NCBI GenBank assembly: GCA_947625125.1
Contig: CANQNF010000009.1
Location: forward strand, 1 to 64,000
DNA: 64,000 nucleotides
Direction: 5' to 3'
Source of the DNA: an uncultured Clostridia bacterium
Lineage (GTDB): Bacteria > Bacillota > Clostridia > Oscillospirales > Ruminococcaceae
The position numbers and the translations under genes were made by a program. Each line of letters starts with the position of its first letter. The stretch's first letter is position 1. Under the pieces are notes generated by a model. The model did not search any database and was not told where the DNA came from. It worked only from the letters and a program-made list of their open reading frames with translations. Positions 37,852 through 47,619 of the stretch are shown piece by piece.

Positions 37852-38981
37852 TGGAAAGAAAAGTAAATATCGCGGTGCTCGTTTCCGGCGGCGGCACCAA
37901 TTTACAGGCGCTAATAGACGCCGAAAAGTCCGGAATTATAGTCTCGGGCGAGATAAAAGCCGTCATATCCTCAAAGGCCGGGGCATATGCCTTGGAGCGC
38001 GCAAAGGCCGCGGGCATTCCGGCGTTCGCGGTCCCGAGAAAGGAATGCGCAGACATTACGGAATTCGAGGAAAAAATGCTGAAAATCCTTGAGGACAACG
38101 AGATAGAGGTCATAGTGCTGGCGGGATTTCTCTCGATACTTTCGGATGATTTTACCAAAAAGTATGCAAACCGCATTATAAACGTCCATCCCGCGCTCAT
38201 CCCGAGCTTTTGCGGGAAAGGCTTTTACGGGCTTAAGGTGCATGAGGAAGCGCTGAAAAAAGGCGTTAAGGTGTCCGGAGCGACGGTTCATCTTGTGAAC
38301 GAGGTATGCGACGGCGGCGAGATTTTGGCGCAGAAAGCCGTAGAAGTCAAGGACGGAGACACGCCGGAAACTTTGCAGCGCAGGATCATGGAGCAGGCCG
38401 AGTGGAAGCTGCTTCCTGAGGCTACGGAGAAGCTGTGCCGAAGAATTTTAGATTTAAAGAAGCCGGAAACCCCGGGGATAGCCCTTAAAAAATGGGAGAT
38501 TTCGGATAAGGAGCAGCTGGCGGAGCTCTGCGATAAGGTTGACAGAAAATATATATCGGGCAGCAGAATGCCGTCGCCCTATACCGTAGATGACGCTGTA
38601 AATTGGCTTGAAAATCAGGTTTTCCCGAATGAAGGCAAAACGGGAATCTTCAGAGCCGTCGTCGCGGACGGCAAGATCGTCGGGAGCGTCTCAGTTGGAA
38701 AGTGCGAGGGACTTAAGAAAAACACCGGGGTTATCGGATATTACATGAATCCCGACTATTACGGCAGGGGCATAATGACCGAAGCCGCGAAGATGATCTG
38801 CAAAGAAGCGTTTAAGGAGCTTAAGCTCATACGAATCGAGGGCAGCGCGTTCGAGCCGAACATCGCCTCCCGCAGGGTCTTGGAAAAGGCGGGGTTCGAG
38901 CTTGAGGGCATTTTAAAGGACTCGTTCTTTAAAAACGGCAAGTATTATAACGAATATATCTACGGACTGACAGAAAAGTAA
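37851..38981 (+). CDS. purN: Phosphoribosylglycinamide formyltransferase fused to a GNAT domain
   Basis: Residues 1-200 are PurN, which formylates GAR with formyl-tetrahydrofolate: VLVSGGGTNLQALIDAE, INVHPALIPSF and HLVNEVCDGGEILAQKAV are visible. A linker with LKKPETPGIALKKWE leads to about 170 residues of GNAT: GYYMNPDYYGRGIMTEAAKM, then EPNIASRRVLEKAGFELEGI, of the RimJ/RimL type. Ordinary PurN has about 190-205 residues. The fusion reads through one frame without any ribosome site between the parts, so it is one protein of 376 residues. Function of the second part is unknown. Confidence 0.93.
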   Translation: MERKVNIAVLVSGGGTNLQALIDAEKSGIIVSGEIKAVISSKAGAYALERAKAAGIPAFAVPRKECADITEFEEKMLKILEDNEIEVIVLAGFLSILSDDFTKKYANRIINVHPALIPSFCGKGFYGLKVHEEALKKGVKVSGATVHLVNEVCDGGEILAQKAVEVKDGDTPETLQRRIMEQAEWKLLPEATEKLCRRILDLKKPETPGIALKKWEISDKEQLAELCDKVDRKYISGSRMPSPYTVDDAVNWLENQVFPNEGKTGIFRAVVADGKIVGSVSVGKCEGLKKNTGVIGYYMNPDYYGRGIMTEAAKMICKEAFKELKLIRIEGSAFEPNIASRRVLEKAGFELEGILKDSFFKNGKYYNEYIYGLTEK

Positions 38982-38994
38982 ACGGAGGTATTTT

Positions 38995-39708
38995 ATGGAC
39001 ATCTACAGGATAAGCAGTATCGGCGAGCTGACCCGCGACCCGTACGTCGGCAGAGGCATTATCGCGGGGCTTTCCGAGGACGGAAAATCGGCGGTTGCGG
39101 CGTATTTTATCATGGGCAGATCCGCAAACAGCCGAAACAGGATTTTTGCAGAGCATGACGGCGCAGTCTTTACCGAGCCGTTCGACCCGTCAAAGGTCGA
39201 GGACCCGAGCCTCATAATCTATGCGGCGCTTCGGACTGTTGGCAAAAAACTCATCGTCACAAACGGCGACCAGACCGACACCATCGTTGACGGAATAAGG
39301 CTCGGTTCCGATTTTTCGGGAGCGCTTCGCACCCGTGAATTTGAGCCGGACGCTCCGAATCTTACGCCGAGAATTTCGGCAGAGCTCGATTTTTCGGACG
39401 GCTTCGGCTACAAGATGTCCATTTTAAAGAGCGAGGACGAAAAGGGCTCGGCATGCGCGAGGTACACCTTTGAGTATGCTCCCATCGCGGGTCTTGGGCA
39501 TTTTATCCACACCTATGTCGGCGACGGCAATCCCCTGCCGACGTTTCAGGGCGAGCCCGAGAGGGTAAAGATACCGAACAATATCGACGGCTTCGCTAAA
39601 GAAATTTGGGAGTCTTTAAACGATGACAACAAAATTTCCCTGCTTGTAAGATACACCGATATTGAAAGCGGGAAAGTATGTCAGAAAATAATAAATAAAT
39701 ATAATTAA
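38995..39708 (+). CDS. purO: IMP cyclohydrolase, PurO-like
   Basis: PurO closes FAICAR to IMP, replacing the N-terminal domain of bifunctional PurH. The 237-residue protein has DPYVGRGIIAGLSEDGKSAV, AYFIMGRSANSRNRIFAEHD and NGDQTDTIVDG, close to archaeal and clostridial PurO-type proteins. GGAGG lies 9 bases before ATG. It is followed after 12 bases by a separate AICAR formyltransferase, which is the expected partner of a split PurH. Confidence 0.88.
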   Translation: MDIYRISSIGELTRDPYVGRGIIAGLSEDGKSAVAAYFIMGRSANSRNRIFAEHDGAVFTEPFDPSKVEDPSLIIYAALRTVGKKLIVTNGDQTDTIVDGIRLGSDFSGALRTREFEPDAPNLTPRISAELDFSDGFGYKMSILKSEDEKGSACARYTFEYAPIAGLGHFIHTYVGDGNPLPTFQGEPERVKIPNNIDGFAKEIWESLNDDNKISLLVRYTDIESGKVCQKIINKYN

Positions 39709-39720
39709 CGGAGGTAAATC

Positions 39721-40908
39721 ATGGCAAAAGAAGTTCTTTTAAAATACGGCTGCAACCCGAACCAGAAGCCCTCTCGCGTGTATATGCGCGACGGCTCGGA
39801 CCTGCCCTTTGAGATCTTAAACGGCCGGCCGGGCTACATAAACCTTTTGGACGCCTTTAACTCCTGGCAGCTCGTCAAGGAGCTGAAAGAAGCCCTCGGC
39901 CTCCCCGCCGTAACGTCTTTCAAGCATGTCTCCCCTACCTCCGCCGCCGTCGGTATAAAGCTGCCCGAGAAGCTTAAAAAGGCATGCTTCGTCGACGATA
40001 TCGAGGGCCTTGACGACTCCGCGCTGGCATGCGCTTACGCAAGGGCAAGGGGCACCGACAGGATGTGCTCGTTCGGCGACTGGGTAGCGCTTTCGGACGT
40101 CTGCGACGTTACTACCGCAAAGATGATAAAGCGGGAAGTGTCGGACGGAATAATCGCGCCGGGGTATGAGCCCGAAGCGCTCGAAATCTTAAAATCAAAG
40201 AAAAAGGGCGCTTACCCCGTCCTGCAAATCGACCCGAATTATATCCCCGAACCCATAGAGACAAAGCAGGTCTACGGCGTTACTTTTGAGCAGGGCAGAA
40301 ACAACTTCAAAATCGACCGCGAGCTTTTAAACAACATCGTCACCGAGAACAAAAACCTCCCCGACGAGGCCGCAAGAGACCTTATAATCTCACTCATCAC
40401 CTTAAAATACACACAGTCCAACTCGGTATGCTACGCCTACGGCGGCCAGGCTATCGGCGTGGGCGCAGGCCAGCAGTCGAGGATACACTGCACGCGCCTT
40501 GCCGGGACCAAGGCCGACACATGGTTCTTAAGGCAGCACGACAAGGTCCTGAATCTGCCGTTCAAGCCGGAGATAAAGAGGCCCGACCGCGACAACATCA
40601 TCGACGGATACATCAACAAAAACGAGGAGGACGTGACCGCCGACGGCATTTGGCAGAAATACTTCACCGAAAAGCCGGAGCCGCTGACCGACAAGGAAGC
40701 GAGAGAGTATCTTGACTCGATAACCGGCGTGGCGCTCGGCTCAGACGCGTTCTTCCCGTTTGACGACAACATCGAGAGGGCGAAGCGCTCGGGCGTGAGC
40801 TACGTTGCCGAGCCGGGCGGCTCCATAAGAGACGACGTAGTCATCGAGCGCGCAAACAAGTACAACATGGTCATGTCGTTCACCGGCATGAGGCTCTTCC
40901 ACCACTGA
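39721..40908 (+). CDS. AICAR formyltransferase, stand-alone
   Basis: This 395-residue protein is the AICAR transformylase half of PurH. It begins [17 protein letters not shown], has [13 protein letters not shown] with the catalytic lysine-histidine pair, [34 protein letters not shown] and [17 protein letters not shown]. The IMP cyclohydrolase half is absent and supplied by the preceding PurO-like gene. GGAGGTAAATC precedes ATG 39721. It uses formyl-tetrahydrofolate, and glyA, which makes one-carbon units, follows 16 bases later. Confidence 0.95.
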   Translation: MAKEVLLKYGCNPNQKPSRVYMRDGSDLPFEILNGRPGYINLLDAFNSWQLVKELKEALGLPAVTSFKHVSPTSAAVGIKLPEKLKKACFVDDIEGLDDSALACAYARARGTDRMCSFGDWVALSDVCDVTTAKMIKREVSDGIIAPGYEPEALEILKSKKKGAYPVLQIDPNYIPEPIETKQVYGVTFEQGRNNFKIDRELLNNIVTENKNLPDEAARDLIISLITLKYTQSNSVCYAYGGQAIGVGAGQQSRIHCTRLAGTKADTWFLRQHDKVLNLPFKPEIKRPDRDNIIDGYINKNEEDVTADGIWQKYFTEKPEPLTDKEAREYLDSITGVALGSDAFFPFDDNIERAKRSGVSYVAEPGGSIRDDVVIERANKYNMVMSFTGMRLFHH

Positions 40909-40924
40909 TTTCAGGAGGCATATT

Positions 40925-42169
40925 ATGGATTTCAAGGAATTAAAGCAGTACGACGAGGAAATTTACGCCTCGACAGAGCGCGAGCTAAGGCGCCAGCAGC
41001 AGAACATCGAGCTTATCGCTTCGGAAAATATCGTCTCTAAGGGCGTTCTTTTGGCGGCGGGCACGGTGCTCACGAATAAGTATGCCGAGGGATACCCGGC
41101 GCACCGTTATTACGGCGGCTGCCGGTATGTCGACGAGGTCGAGGAGATAGCGAGAAAGCGCGCCTGCGAGCTTTTCGGAGCCGACCATGCCAACGTCCAG
41201 CCCCACTGCGGAGCCTCGGCCAATTTAGCCGTGTTCTTTGCACTCCTCCAGCCCGGCGACACCGTACTTTCGATGTCTTTGGCGCACGGCGGACACCTCT
41301 CCCACGGCTCGCCGGTCAACATCTCGGGAAAATACTTTAAGATAGTCCCCTACGGCGTGTCCCCCGAGACCGGAAGAATAGATTATGACGAGGTCGAAAG
41401 ACTCGCCGTAGAAAATAAGCCCAAGCTTATTTTGGCGGGCGCTTCGGCATACCCGAGAGAAATCGATTTTGAGAGATTCTCCCAAATCGCCAAAAAGGTC
41501 GGGGCATATCTTATGGTCGATATGGCGCACATCGCCGGACTTGTCGCGGCGGGACTCCACCAGAACCCGGTGCCCTATGCCGACGTGGTGACCACCACCA
41601 CCCATAAGACCTTAAGAGGCCCGAGAGGCGGCATGATTTTATGCAAAGAAGAATATGCAAAAGCAATAGACAAGGCCATCTTCCCCGGTATCCAGGGCGG
41701 GCCGCTGATGCACATAATCGCCGCAAAAGCCGTGGCGTTCAAAGAAGCGCTTCAACCGGAATTCAAGGAATATCAGGCGCAGATAAAGAAAAATGCCGCA
41801 AAGCTTGCCGACGAGCTTTTAAAGCGGGGCTTCAACCTCGTTTCCGGCGGCACAGACAACCATCTCATGCTCATAGACCTGCAAAACTTCGGAATCACCG
41901 GCAAGCAGCTTGAGCATAATCTTGACGAGGTCCACATCACCGCGAACAAAAACGCCGTTCCGAACGACCCGCAGAGCCCGTTCATCACAAGCGGCATAAG
42001 AATAGGCACTCCCGCCGTCACCTCCCGCGGATTCAAAGAGCCAGAGATGGAAAAGATCGCTCAGTGGCTCTATGAGATCGTCACCGATTTCGACGGAAAT
42101 AAGGACAGAGTCTGCAAGGAAGTTTTGGAGCTCTGCGAAAAATTCCCGATTTATAACGACTGCTATTAA
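40925..42169 (+). CDS. glyA: Serine hydroxymethyltransferase
   Basis: GlyA converts serine and tetrahydrofolate to glycine and methylene-tetrahydrofolate, providing both glycine for PurD and one-carbon units for PurN and AICARFT. The 414-residue PLP enzyme has [27 protein letters not shown], the PLP lysine in [17 protein letters not shown], and [21 protein letters not shown] precedes the ATG. Its placement inside the purine operon is functional clustering. Confidence 0.97.
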   Translation: MDFKELKQYDEEIYASTERELRRQQQNIELIASENIVSKGVLLAAGTVLTNKYAEGYPAHRYYGGCRYVDEVEEIARKRACELFGADHANVQPHCGASANLAVFFALLQPGDTVLSMSLAHGGHLSHGSPVNISGKYFKIVPYGVSPETGRIDYDEVERLAVENKPKLILAGASAYPREIDFERFSQIAKKVGAYLMVDMAHIAGLVAAGLHQNPVPYADVVTTTTHKTLRGPRGGMILCKEEYAKAIDKAIFPGIQGGPLMHIIAAKAVAFKEALQPEFKEYQAQIKKNAAKLADELLKRGFNLVSGGTDNHLMLIDLQNFGITGKQLEHNLDEVHITANKNAVPNDPQSPFITSGIRIGTPAVTSRGFKEPEMEKIAQWLYEIVTDFDGNKDRVCKEVLELCEKFPIYNDCY

Positions 42170-42175
42170 AATCTG

Positions 42176-42223
42176 AACCCGGAAAACAGACTTTGGACTT
42201 GCCATAAGTCTGCTTTTCGGTTT
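42176..42223 (+). promoter_or_regulatory. 18-bp hairpin between glyA and purD
   Basis: AACCCGGAAAACAGACTT pairs with AAGTCTGCTTTTCGGTTT with two mismatches and one G-T pair, around TGGACTTGCCAT. No T-run follows (TAAAAGCA), so processing, partial attenuation or mRNA stability is more likely than full termination. Confidence 0.55.
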
Positions 42224-42246
42224 AAAAGCAAAAAGGAAATGATAAT

Positions 42247-43518
42247 ATGAAAATAATGGTAATCGGCGGAGGCGGCCGAGAGCACGCCATCATAAAAAAG
42301 CTCCGCGAGAATAAGACTGTCGAGAAGATCTTCTGCCTGCCCGGAAACGGCGGCATAGCCCTGGACGCCGAGTGCGTGCCGATAGGCTCCACCGATATTC
42401 CGGCGATAGTGGATTTTGCCGCAAAAACGGGCATAGACTACGCCGTCGTGGCTCAGGACGACCCGCTCATTTTGGGCTGCGTGGACGAGCTGAATAAAAT
42501 CGGCGTGCCCTGCTTCGGGCCTGACAAAAAGGCCGCTATAATCGAGGGCTCAAAGGTTTTTTCCAAGAATTTCATGAAAAAATATAACATCCCGACCGCC
42601 GAATACGAGGTCTTTGAGGACGCAAAAAGCGCGCTTGAGTATGTAAAAGCATGCAAAATTCCGACCGTAGTCAAGGCCGACGGCCCGGCACTCGGCAAAG
42701 GCGCTTTGGTATGCATGACCCGGGACGAGGCGATAGAAGCCGTCAGGGAGATAATGGAGGATAAAAAATTCGGCGCAAGCGGCGATAAAATCGTGGTCGA
42801 GGAGTTCATGACCGGGCCCGAGGTCTCGGTTTTGGCATTCACCGACGGCGAGACGGTGATTCCGATGGTGCCGTCTACAGACCACAAGCGCGCGCACGAT
42901 GGAGACGAGGGCCTCAACACCGGCGGCATGGGCACTATAGCGCCGTCGCCCTATTACACAAAAGATGCCGAAAAAGCGGCGCTTGAAAAAATCATTTACC
43001 CGACGGTCAGGGCGATGAAAGCCGAGGGCAGGCCGTTCAAGGGATGCCTGTATTTCGGGCTGATGATAACCCCCGAGGGCCCGAAAGTAGTCGAGTACAA
43101 CTGCCGGTTCGGCGACCCCGAGACCCAGGTAGTCCTGCCGCTGTTAAAATCCGATTTGCTTGACATCATGCTCGCCACGACAAACGGTAATTTAAAGGAC
43201 GTGCCCGTCGAGTTTTCGGACGGCGCTGCATGCTGCGTGATTCTGGCCTCAAGCGGCTATCCCGAAAAATATGAAAAAGGATTTGAAATAACTATTCCCG
43301 ACGAGCTTTCGGACAAGGTCTATGTCGCCGGTGCAAAAAAAGAAAACGGCAGGCTCGTGACAAGCGGCGGCCGGGTCCTTGGAGTCGTGGGCACGGGGCA
43401 TGATCTTCCCGAAGCGGTAAAAACGGCGTATTCCTATGCCGAAAGGGTAAGCTTTGAAAACGCCTACTACCGTAAAGATATAGGTAAAAAAGCGCTCGAA
43501 GCGCTTAAGGAGGGCTGA
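42247..43518 (+). CDS. purD: Phosphoribosylamine-glycine ligase (GAR synthetase)
   Basis: PurD joins phosphoribosylamine and glycine. The 423-residue ATP-grasp enzyme starts with MKIMVIGGGGREHAI, has GPALGKGALVCMTRDEAIEA, NTGGMGTIAPSPYYT and the metal-binding YNCRFGDPETQVVLPLL. AAAAAGGAAAT precedes the ATG. It sits between glyA, its glycine source, and purL, one base after which the next gene starts. Confidence 0.97.
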   Translation: MKIMVIGGGGREHAIIKKLRENKTVEKIFCLPGNGGIALDAECVPIGSTDIPAIVDFAAKTGIDYAVVAQDDPLILGCVDELNKIGVPCFGPDKKAAIIEGSKVFSKNFMKKYNIPTAEYEVFEDAKSALEYVKACKIPTVVKADGPALGKGALVCMTRDEAIEAVREIMEDKKFGASGDKIVVEEFMTGPEVSVLAFTDGETVIPMVPSTDHKRAHDGDEGLNTGGMGTIAPSPYYTKDAEKAALEKIIYPTVRAMKAEGRPFKGCLYFGLMITPEGPKVVEYNCRFGDPETQVVLPLLKSDLLDIMLATTNGNLKDVPVEFSDGAACCVILASSGYPEKYEKGFEITIPDELSDKVYVAGAKKENGRLVTSGGRVLGVVGTGHDLPEAVKTAYSYAERVSFENAYYRKDIGKKALEALKEG

Positions 43519-43519
43519 A

Positions 43520-46500
43520 ATGGTATACAGGATATATGTTGAAAAAAAGCCGGAGCTTGCGCATGAAGCGAGGGCGCTGCTCAGCGATCTTAAGAATCTT
43601 TTGGGCATTAAAAACATCGAAAACGTAAGAATTTTAAACCGCTACGACTGCGAAAATATCTCGCGGGAGCTCTTTGACTACTCGGTCAAAAACGTCTTTT
43701 CGGAGCCCCAGCTCGACATCGTCTCCGAGGAATTTTCTTCGGGAGGAGCGGTGGTTTTCGCGGTGGAGTATCTGCCGGGGCAGTTTGACCAGCGGGCAGA
43801 TTCCGCGGCGCAGTGCATCCAGATAATCTCACAGGGCGAGCGCCCGACCATTCGCTCGGCCAAGGTCTACTGCCTCCAGGGGAGCCTGACCGAGGACGAG
43901 ATATCCGAAATCAAAAAATACGTCATTAACCCCGTCGAAGCAAGAGAGGCGTCCCTTTCAAAGCCGGAGACTTTAAAGGCCGAGTACGATATTCCGACCG
44001 AGGTAAAGACCCTCGACGGGTTCACAAGGCTCGACCGCCCCGGCCTTGAAAAATTCGTCGCGGACTATAACCTTGCCATGGACGCTGACGATATAGAATT
44101 CTGCCGGGAATACTTCCGTTCCGAACAGCGCGACCCGACCGTCACCGAGATAAGAATGATAGACACATACTGGTCGGACCACTGCCGCCACACGACGTTT
44201 CTTACCGTCATCGACAGCGCAAAGTTCGAGGACGAGCTGCTCCAAAAGGCCTACGACGAATATCTCGAGGTCAGGCACAGAATCGGCGACAAAAAGCCCA
44301 TCTGCCTTATGGACCTTGCGACGGTCGCGGCAAAGTATCTCAAAAAGATAGGCAAGCTTCCGAAGCTCGACGAGTCGGAGGAGATAAACGCCTGCACCGT
44401 AAAAATCGAAATAGACGCCGACGGCAAAAAAGAGCCATGGCTTTTGCTGTTTAAAAACGAAACGCACAACCATCCCACCGAAATAGAGCCGTTCGGCGGA
44501 GCGGCGACCTGCATAGGCGGCGCCATCAGAGACCCGCTTTCGGGGCGCGCTTACGTCTATGGTGCAATGAGAGTTACCGGCGCAGCCGACCCGACCGTTC
44601 CCGTTTCCGAGACCATCCCCGGGAAGCTCCCACAGAGAAAAATCGTAACGACGGCTGCCGCAGGCTATTCCTCCTACGGCAACCAGATAGGTCTTGCCAC
44701 CGGCATCGTAGACGAGATCTATCACCCCGGATATGCTGCCAAGAGGATGGAGATAGGCGCGGTCATTGCGGCCGCCCCGCAGGAGAACGTCCGACGCGAA
44801 GTCCCCGAGCCGGGGGATATAGTCATTCTTCTCGGCGGCTCCACCGGCAGAGACGGCATAGGCGGAGCTACCGGCTCCTCAAAAGCGCATAACGCACACT
44901 CGGTAGAGACCTGCGGAGCCGAGGTTCAAAAGGGCAACGCTCCCGAGGAAAGAAAGCTTCAGAGGCTGTTCAGAAATCCCGAGGCGTCAAGGCTCATCAA
45001 GCGCTGCAACGACTTCGGAGCGGGCGGCGTTTCGGTAGCTATAGGAGAACTCGCCGACGGGCTGAGGATAAATCTAAACGCAGTGCCGAAAAAATATGAC
45101 GGCCTCGACGGGACCGAGCTTGCAATTTCCGAATCCCAGGAGAGGATGGCGGTAGTCGTCGCTCCCGAGGACGTAGAGCGCTTCTTGGAGCTTGCAAAGG
45201 AAGAGAATTTGCAGGCCTGCGCCGTCGCCGAGGTGAGAAAAGAACCCCGGCTTGAAATGCTGTGGAACGGCAAAAAAATCGTCGACCTGTCAAGAGAATT
45301 CCTCAATTCAAACGGCGCCGAGAAACATATCGATATAGCTCCCGCCGCTCCCGACGTGAAGCCGAGAGAGGTCAGCGGAGGATTTGCAAAAAACATGACC
45401 GCGATGGCGGGAGATTTAAATATATGTTCGAAGCGCGGGCTGTCCGAAAGATTTGACTCGACTATCGGCGCAGGCACGGTCTTAATGCCGTTCGGCGGCA
45501 AAAACCAGCTCACCCCTATTCAGGCGATGGTCCAGAAAATTTCCGTCGAAAAAGAGCACACCGACGACTGCTCGTTCATGTCGTGGGGCTACAACCCCTA
45601 TCTTTCGGAGCAAAGCCCCTATCACGGCGCGTACTGCGCGGTCGTCGAATCCATCTCGAAGCTTATCGCCACCGGCGCCTCCTTTGAGGACGTATATCTT
45701 ACATTCCAGGAGTATTTTGAGCATCCGAACCGCGACCCGAAGCGTTGGGGCAAGCCCTTGGCAGCGCTCTTAGGCGCTTTCAAGGCTCAGCTTGAACTCG
45801 GCGTGGGCTCGATAGGCGGCAAGGACTCGATGAGCGGAAGCTTCGAGGACTTGGACGTTCCTCCGACTCTTGTGAGCTTCGCCGTGACCACCGGCAAGAC
45901 CTCCGACGTTATCTCGCCGGAATTCAAGGAGCCATACCACAAGGTCATGTTCATCGAACCCGAATACGACGAGAACGGCCTGCCCGTGACGGAATCGCTT
46001 ATCTCGATTTATCATCGCATTACCCGCCTCATCCGCGAGGGCAAGATAATTTCTGCATATACACCGTGTATCGGCGGGATTGCCGAAGCGGTGCTCAAGA
46101 TGTCGCTCGGAAATTCCATCGGGTTTAAATTCAACGAAACGCTGAGCATAGGCGAGCTGTTTGAGCTTAAGTGCGGGGCGTTTGTGGTAGAACTGTCCTG
46201 CGGAGCATGCGGCAACTGCTTCGACAAGGAGGGCCTTATAGAAATCGGCGAGACCGTCCCCGAGCATGAAATATCGTTCGGCGGCGAGACTGTCGAGCTT
46301 TCAAAAATACTCAAAGTCTACGAGGACAAGCTCGAGGGCGTTTACAGCTGCAACATAAAACAGGGCGGCACCGTCCTTAAAGATATTGCATATGATTCAA
46401 GAAACACCGCCTCGCCCGCTATAAAGACCGCTTCTCCAAAGGTCCTTATTCCGGCATTCCCGGGCACTAACTGCGAATATGACAGCGCCAAGGCCATGCG

Positions 46501-47230
46501 CGACGCCGGCGCCGACCCGGAAATTTTAGTCATCAACAACCTCACCTCAAAGGGCATTTCGGACAGCGTTGAGCGCTTTGCCGAAAAGCTTAAGACCGCC
46601 CAGATGGTATTCATTCCCGGCGGGTTCTCGGGAGGCGACGAACCCGACGGTTCAGCGAAGTTTATCTGCGCGTTCTTCAGAAACGCTAAAATTCGCGACG
46701 GCGTTATGGAACTGCTCAAAAACCGCGACGGGTTGATGTGCGGGATCTGCAACGGATTCCAGGCGCTTATAAAGCTCGGCCTCGTGCCGTTCGGGGAGAT
46801 TCTTGAATCCGACCCCGATTTCCCGACGCTGACCTATAACACCATCTCCCGCCACCAGTCGAGGATAGTGCGCACAAAAATCGTCTCGAACAAATCCCCG
46901 TGGCTCAAAAACGTCGAGCTCGGAGATATAATAAACGTGCCGATTTCTCACGGCGAGGGCCGCTTCCTCTGCTCGGACGAACTGCTCGAAACGCTCATCA
47001 AAAACGGACAGATCGCCACCCAGTACGTCGACCTCGACGGAAACCCGACCTCGGATATCCGCTTTAACCCCAACGACTCGGTCTGCGCGGTCGAGGGCAT
47101 AACCTCCCCCGACGGCAGGGTCTTCGGAAAGATGGGACATTCCGAAAGATACGCTCCCGACCTTTACAAGAACGTCCCCGGGAACTACGATATAGGCATG
47201 TTTAAGTCTGCTGTGGAATACTTTAAGTGA
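43520..47230 (+). CDS. purL: Phosphoribosylformylglycinamidine synthase, single chain
   Basis: The 1236-residue PurL makes FGAM from FGAR, ATP and glutamine. The N-terminal PurS-like and synthetase domains carry YWSDHCRHTTFLTVID, LFKNETHNHPTEIEPFGGAAT and GGKDSMSGSFEDLDVP. The last 260 residues are a class I glutaminase with PGTNCEYDSAKAMRDAG, the cysteine in GLMCGICNGFQALIKLG and the histidine in SHGEGRF. Clostridial PurL of this length carries all parts in one chain, so no purS or purQ is needed. It ends the purine operon. Confidence 0.98.
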   Translation: MVYRIYVEKKPELAHEARALLSDLKNLLGIKNIENVRILNRYDCENISRELFDYSVKNVFSEPQLDIVSEEFSSGGAVVFAVEYLPGQFDQRADSAAQCIQIISQGERPTIRSAKVYCLQGSLTEDEISEIKKYVINPVEAREASLSKPETLKAEYDIPTEVKTLDGFTRLDRPGLEKFVADYNLAMDADDIEFCREYFRSEQRDPTVTEIRMIDTYWSDHCRHTTFLTVIDSAKFEDELLQKAYDEYLEVRHRIGDKKPICLMDLATVAAKYLKKIGKLPKLDESEEINACTVKIEIDADGKKEPWLLLFKNETHNHPTEIEPFGGAATCIGGAIRDPLSGRAYVYGAMRVTGAADPTVPVSETIPGKLPQRKIVTTAAAGYSSYGNQIGLATGIVDEIYHPGYAAKRMEIGAVIAAAPQENVRREVPEPGDIVILLGGSTGRDGIGGATGSSKAHNAHSVETCGAEVQKGNAPEERKLQRLFRNPEASRLIKRCNDFGAGGVSVAIGELADGLRINLNAVPKKYDGLDGTELAISESQERMAVVVAPEDVERFLELAKEENLQACAVAEVRKEPRLEMLWNGKKIVDLSREFLNSNGAEKHIDIAPAAPDVKPREVSGGFAKNMTAMAGDLNICSKRGLSERFDSTIGAGTVLMPFGGKNQLTPIQAMVQKISVEKEHTDDCSFMSWGYNPYLSEQSPYHGAYCAVVESISKLIATGASFEDVYLTFQEYFEHPNRDPKRWGKPLAALLGAFKAQLELGVGSIGGKDSMSGSFEDLDVPPTLVSFAVTTGKTSDVISPEFKEPYHKVMFIEPEYDENGLPVTESLISIYHRITRLIREGKIISAYTPCIGGIAEAVLKMSLGNSIGFKFNETLSIGELFELKCGAFVVELSCGACGNCFDKEGLIEIGETVPEHEISFGGETVELSKILKVYEDKLEGVYSCNIKQGGTVLKDIAYDSRNTASPAIKTASPKVLIPAFPGTNCEYDSAKAMRDAGADPEILVINNLTSKGISDSVERFAEKLKTAQMVFIPGGFSGGDEPDGSAKFICAFFRNAKIRDGVMELLKNRDGLMCGICNGFQALIKLGLVPFGEILESDPDFPTLTYNTISRHQSRIVRTKIVSNKSPWLKNVELGDIINVPISHGEGRFLCSDELLETLIKNGQIATQYVDLDGNPTSDIRFNPNDSVCAVEGITSPDGRVFGKMGHSERYAPDLYKNVPGNYDIGMFKSAVEYFK

Positions 47231-47234
47231 CAGC

Positions 47235-47364
47235 GCACTGCGGTCGCCTTGGGCGCCCCCTCCCCCGGCCTGCATAAAGCAGGCCGGGGCCCCGCCGGCG
47301 AAGCCGGCGGGGAGGCCGTGCGAAGCACGGCCGAGGGGGCGGCCAAACCGGCGGCCCGCAGTGC
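47235..47364. repeat. GC-rich cloverleaf palindrome, element D
   Basis: An outer stem GCACTGCGG / CCGCAGTGC (47235-47243, 47356-47364) encloses GCCCCCTC / GAGGGGGC (47255-47262, 47333-47340). Inside are three hairpins: CCCCGGCCTGC / GCAGGCCGGGG, CCCCGCCGGC-GAA-GCCGGCGGGG and GGCCGTGC-GAA-GCACGGCC. The layout matches elements B and C, with different sequence. It begins 5 bases after the purL stop; no gene lies in 47231-47619. Confidence 0.85.
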
Positions 47365-47494
47365 TCCCCGAGAAAGCGCGCGCCATAAAAGCGCAGTTTT
47401 CGGGACCATGCATATTAAAATCCGTCAATAATGCCTTAGCGCCGCTTTTTGCTCGGCATGGGATTGTGTATATCTACAAAATTTTTCTATATGC

Positions 47495-47523
47495 TTGACT
47501 TTAGCGGATTATCATGATAAAAT
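47495..47523 (+). promoter_or_regulatory. Promoter of the his operon
   Basis: TTGACT (47495-47500), 17 bases and TAAAAT (47518-47523), about 97 bases before hisZ. Confidence 0.75.
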
Positions 47524-47528
47524 ATCTC

Positions 47529-47582
47529 GCGTAAGAAGCCTTCGGACGCCCGATAATAGGGCTTTTACGCTTTAAATTTTTA
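47529..47582 (+). promoter_or_regulatory. his leader hairpin with terminator character
   Basis: GCGTAAGAAGCC pairs with GGCTTTTACGC (one bulged G) around about 19 bases and is followed by TTTAAATTTTT. It begins at the predicted start of transcription, so it may cap or attenuate the his mRNA. No histidine-rich leader peptide or T-box sequence is visible. Confidence 0.5.
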
Positions 47583-47619
47583 AATTGCGAAACAAGGATC
47601 TGAAAGCAGGTTAATCAAT

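Noticed and set aside
47529-47619. T-box or histidine leader peptide for the his operon
   Set aside because: The leader is about 90 bases, has no T-box sequence and no run of histidine codons.
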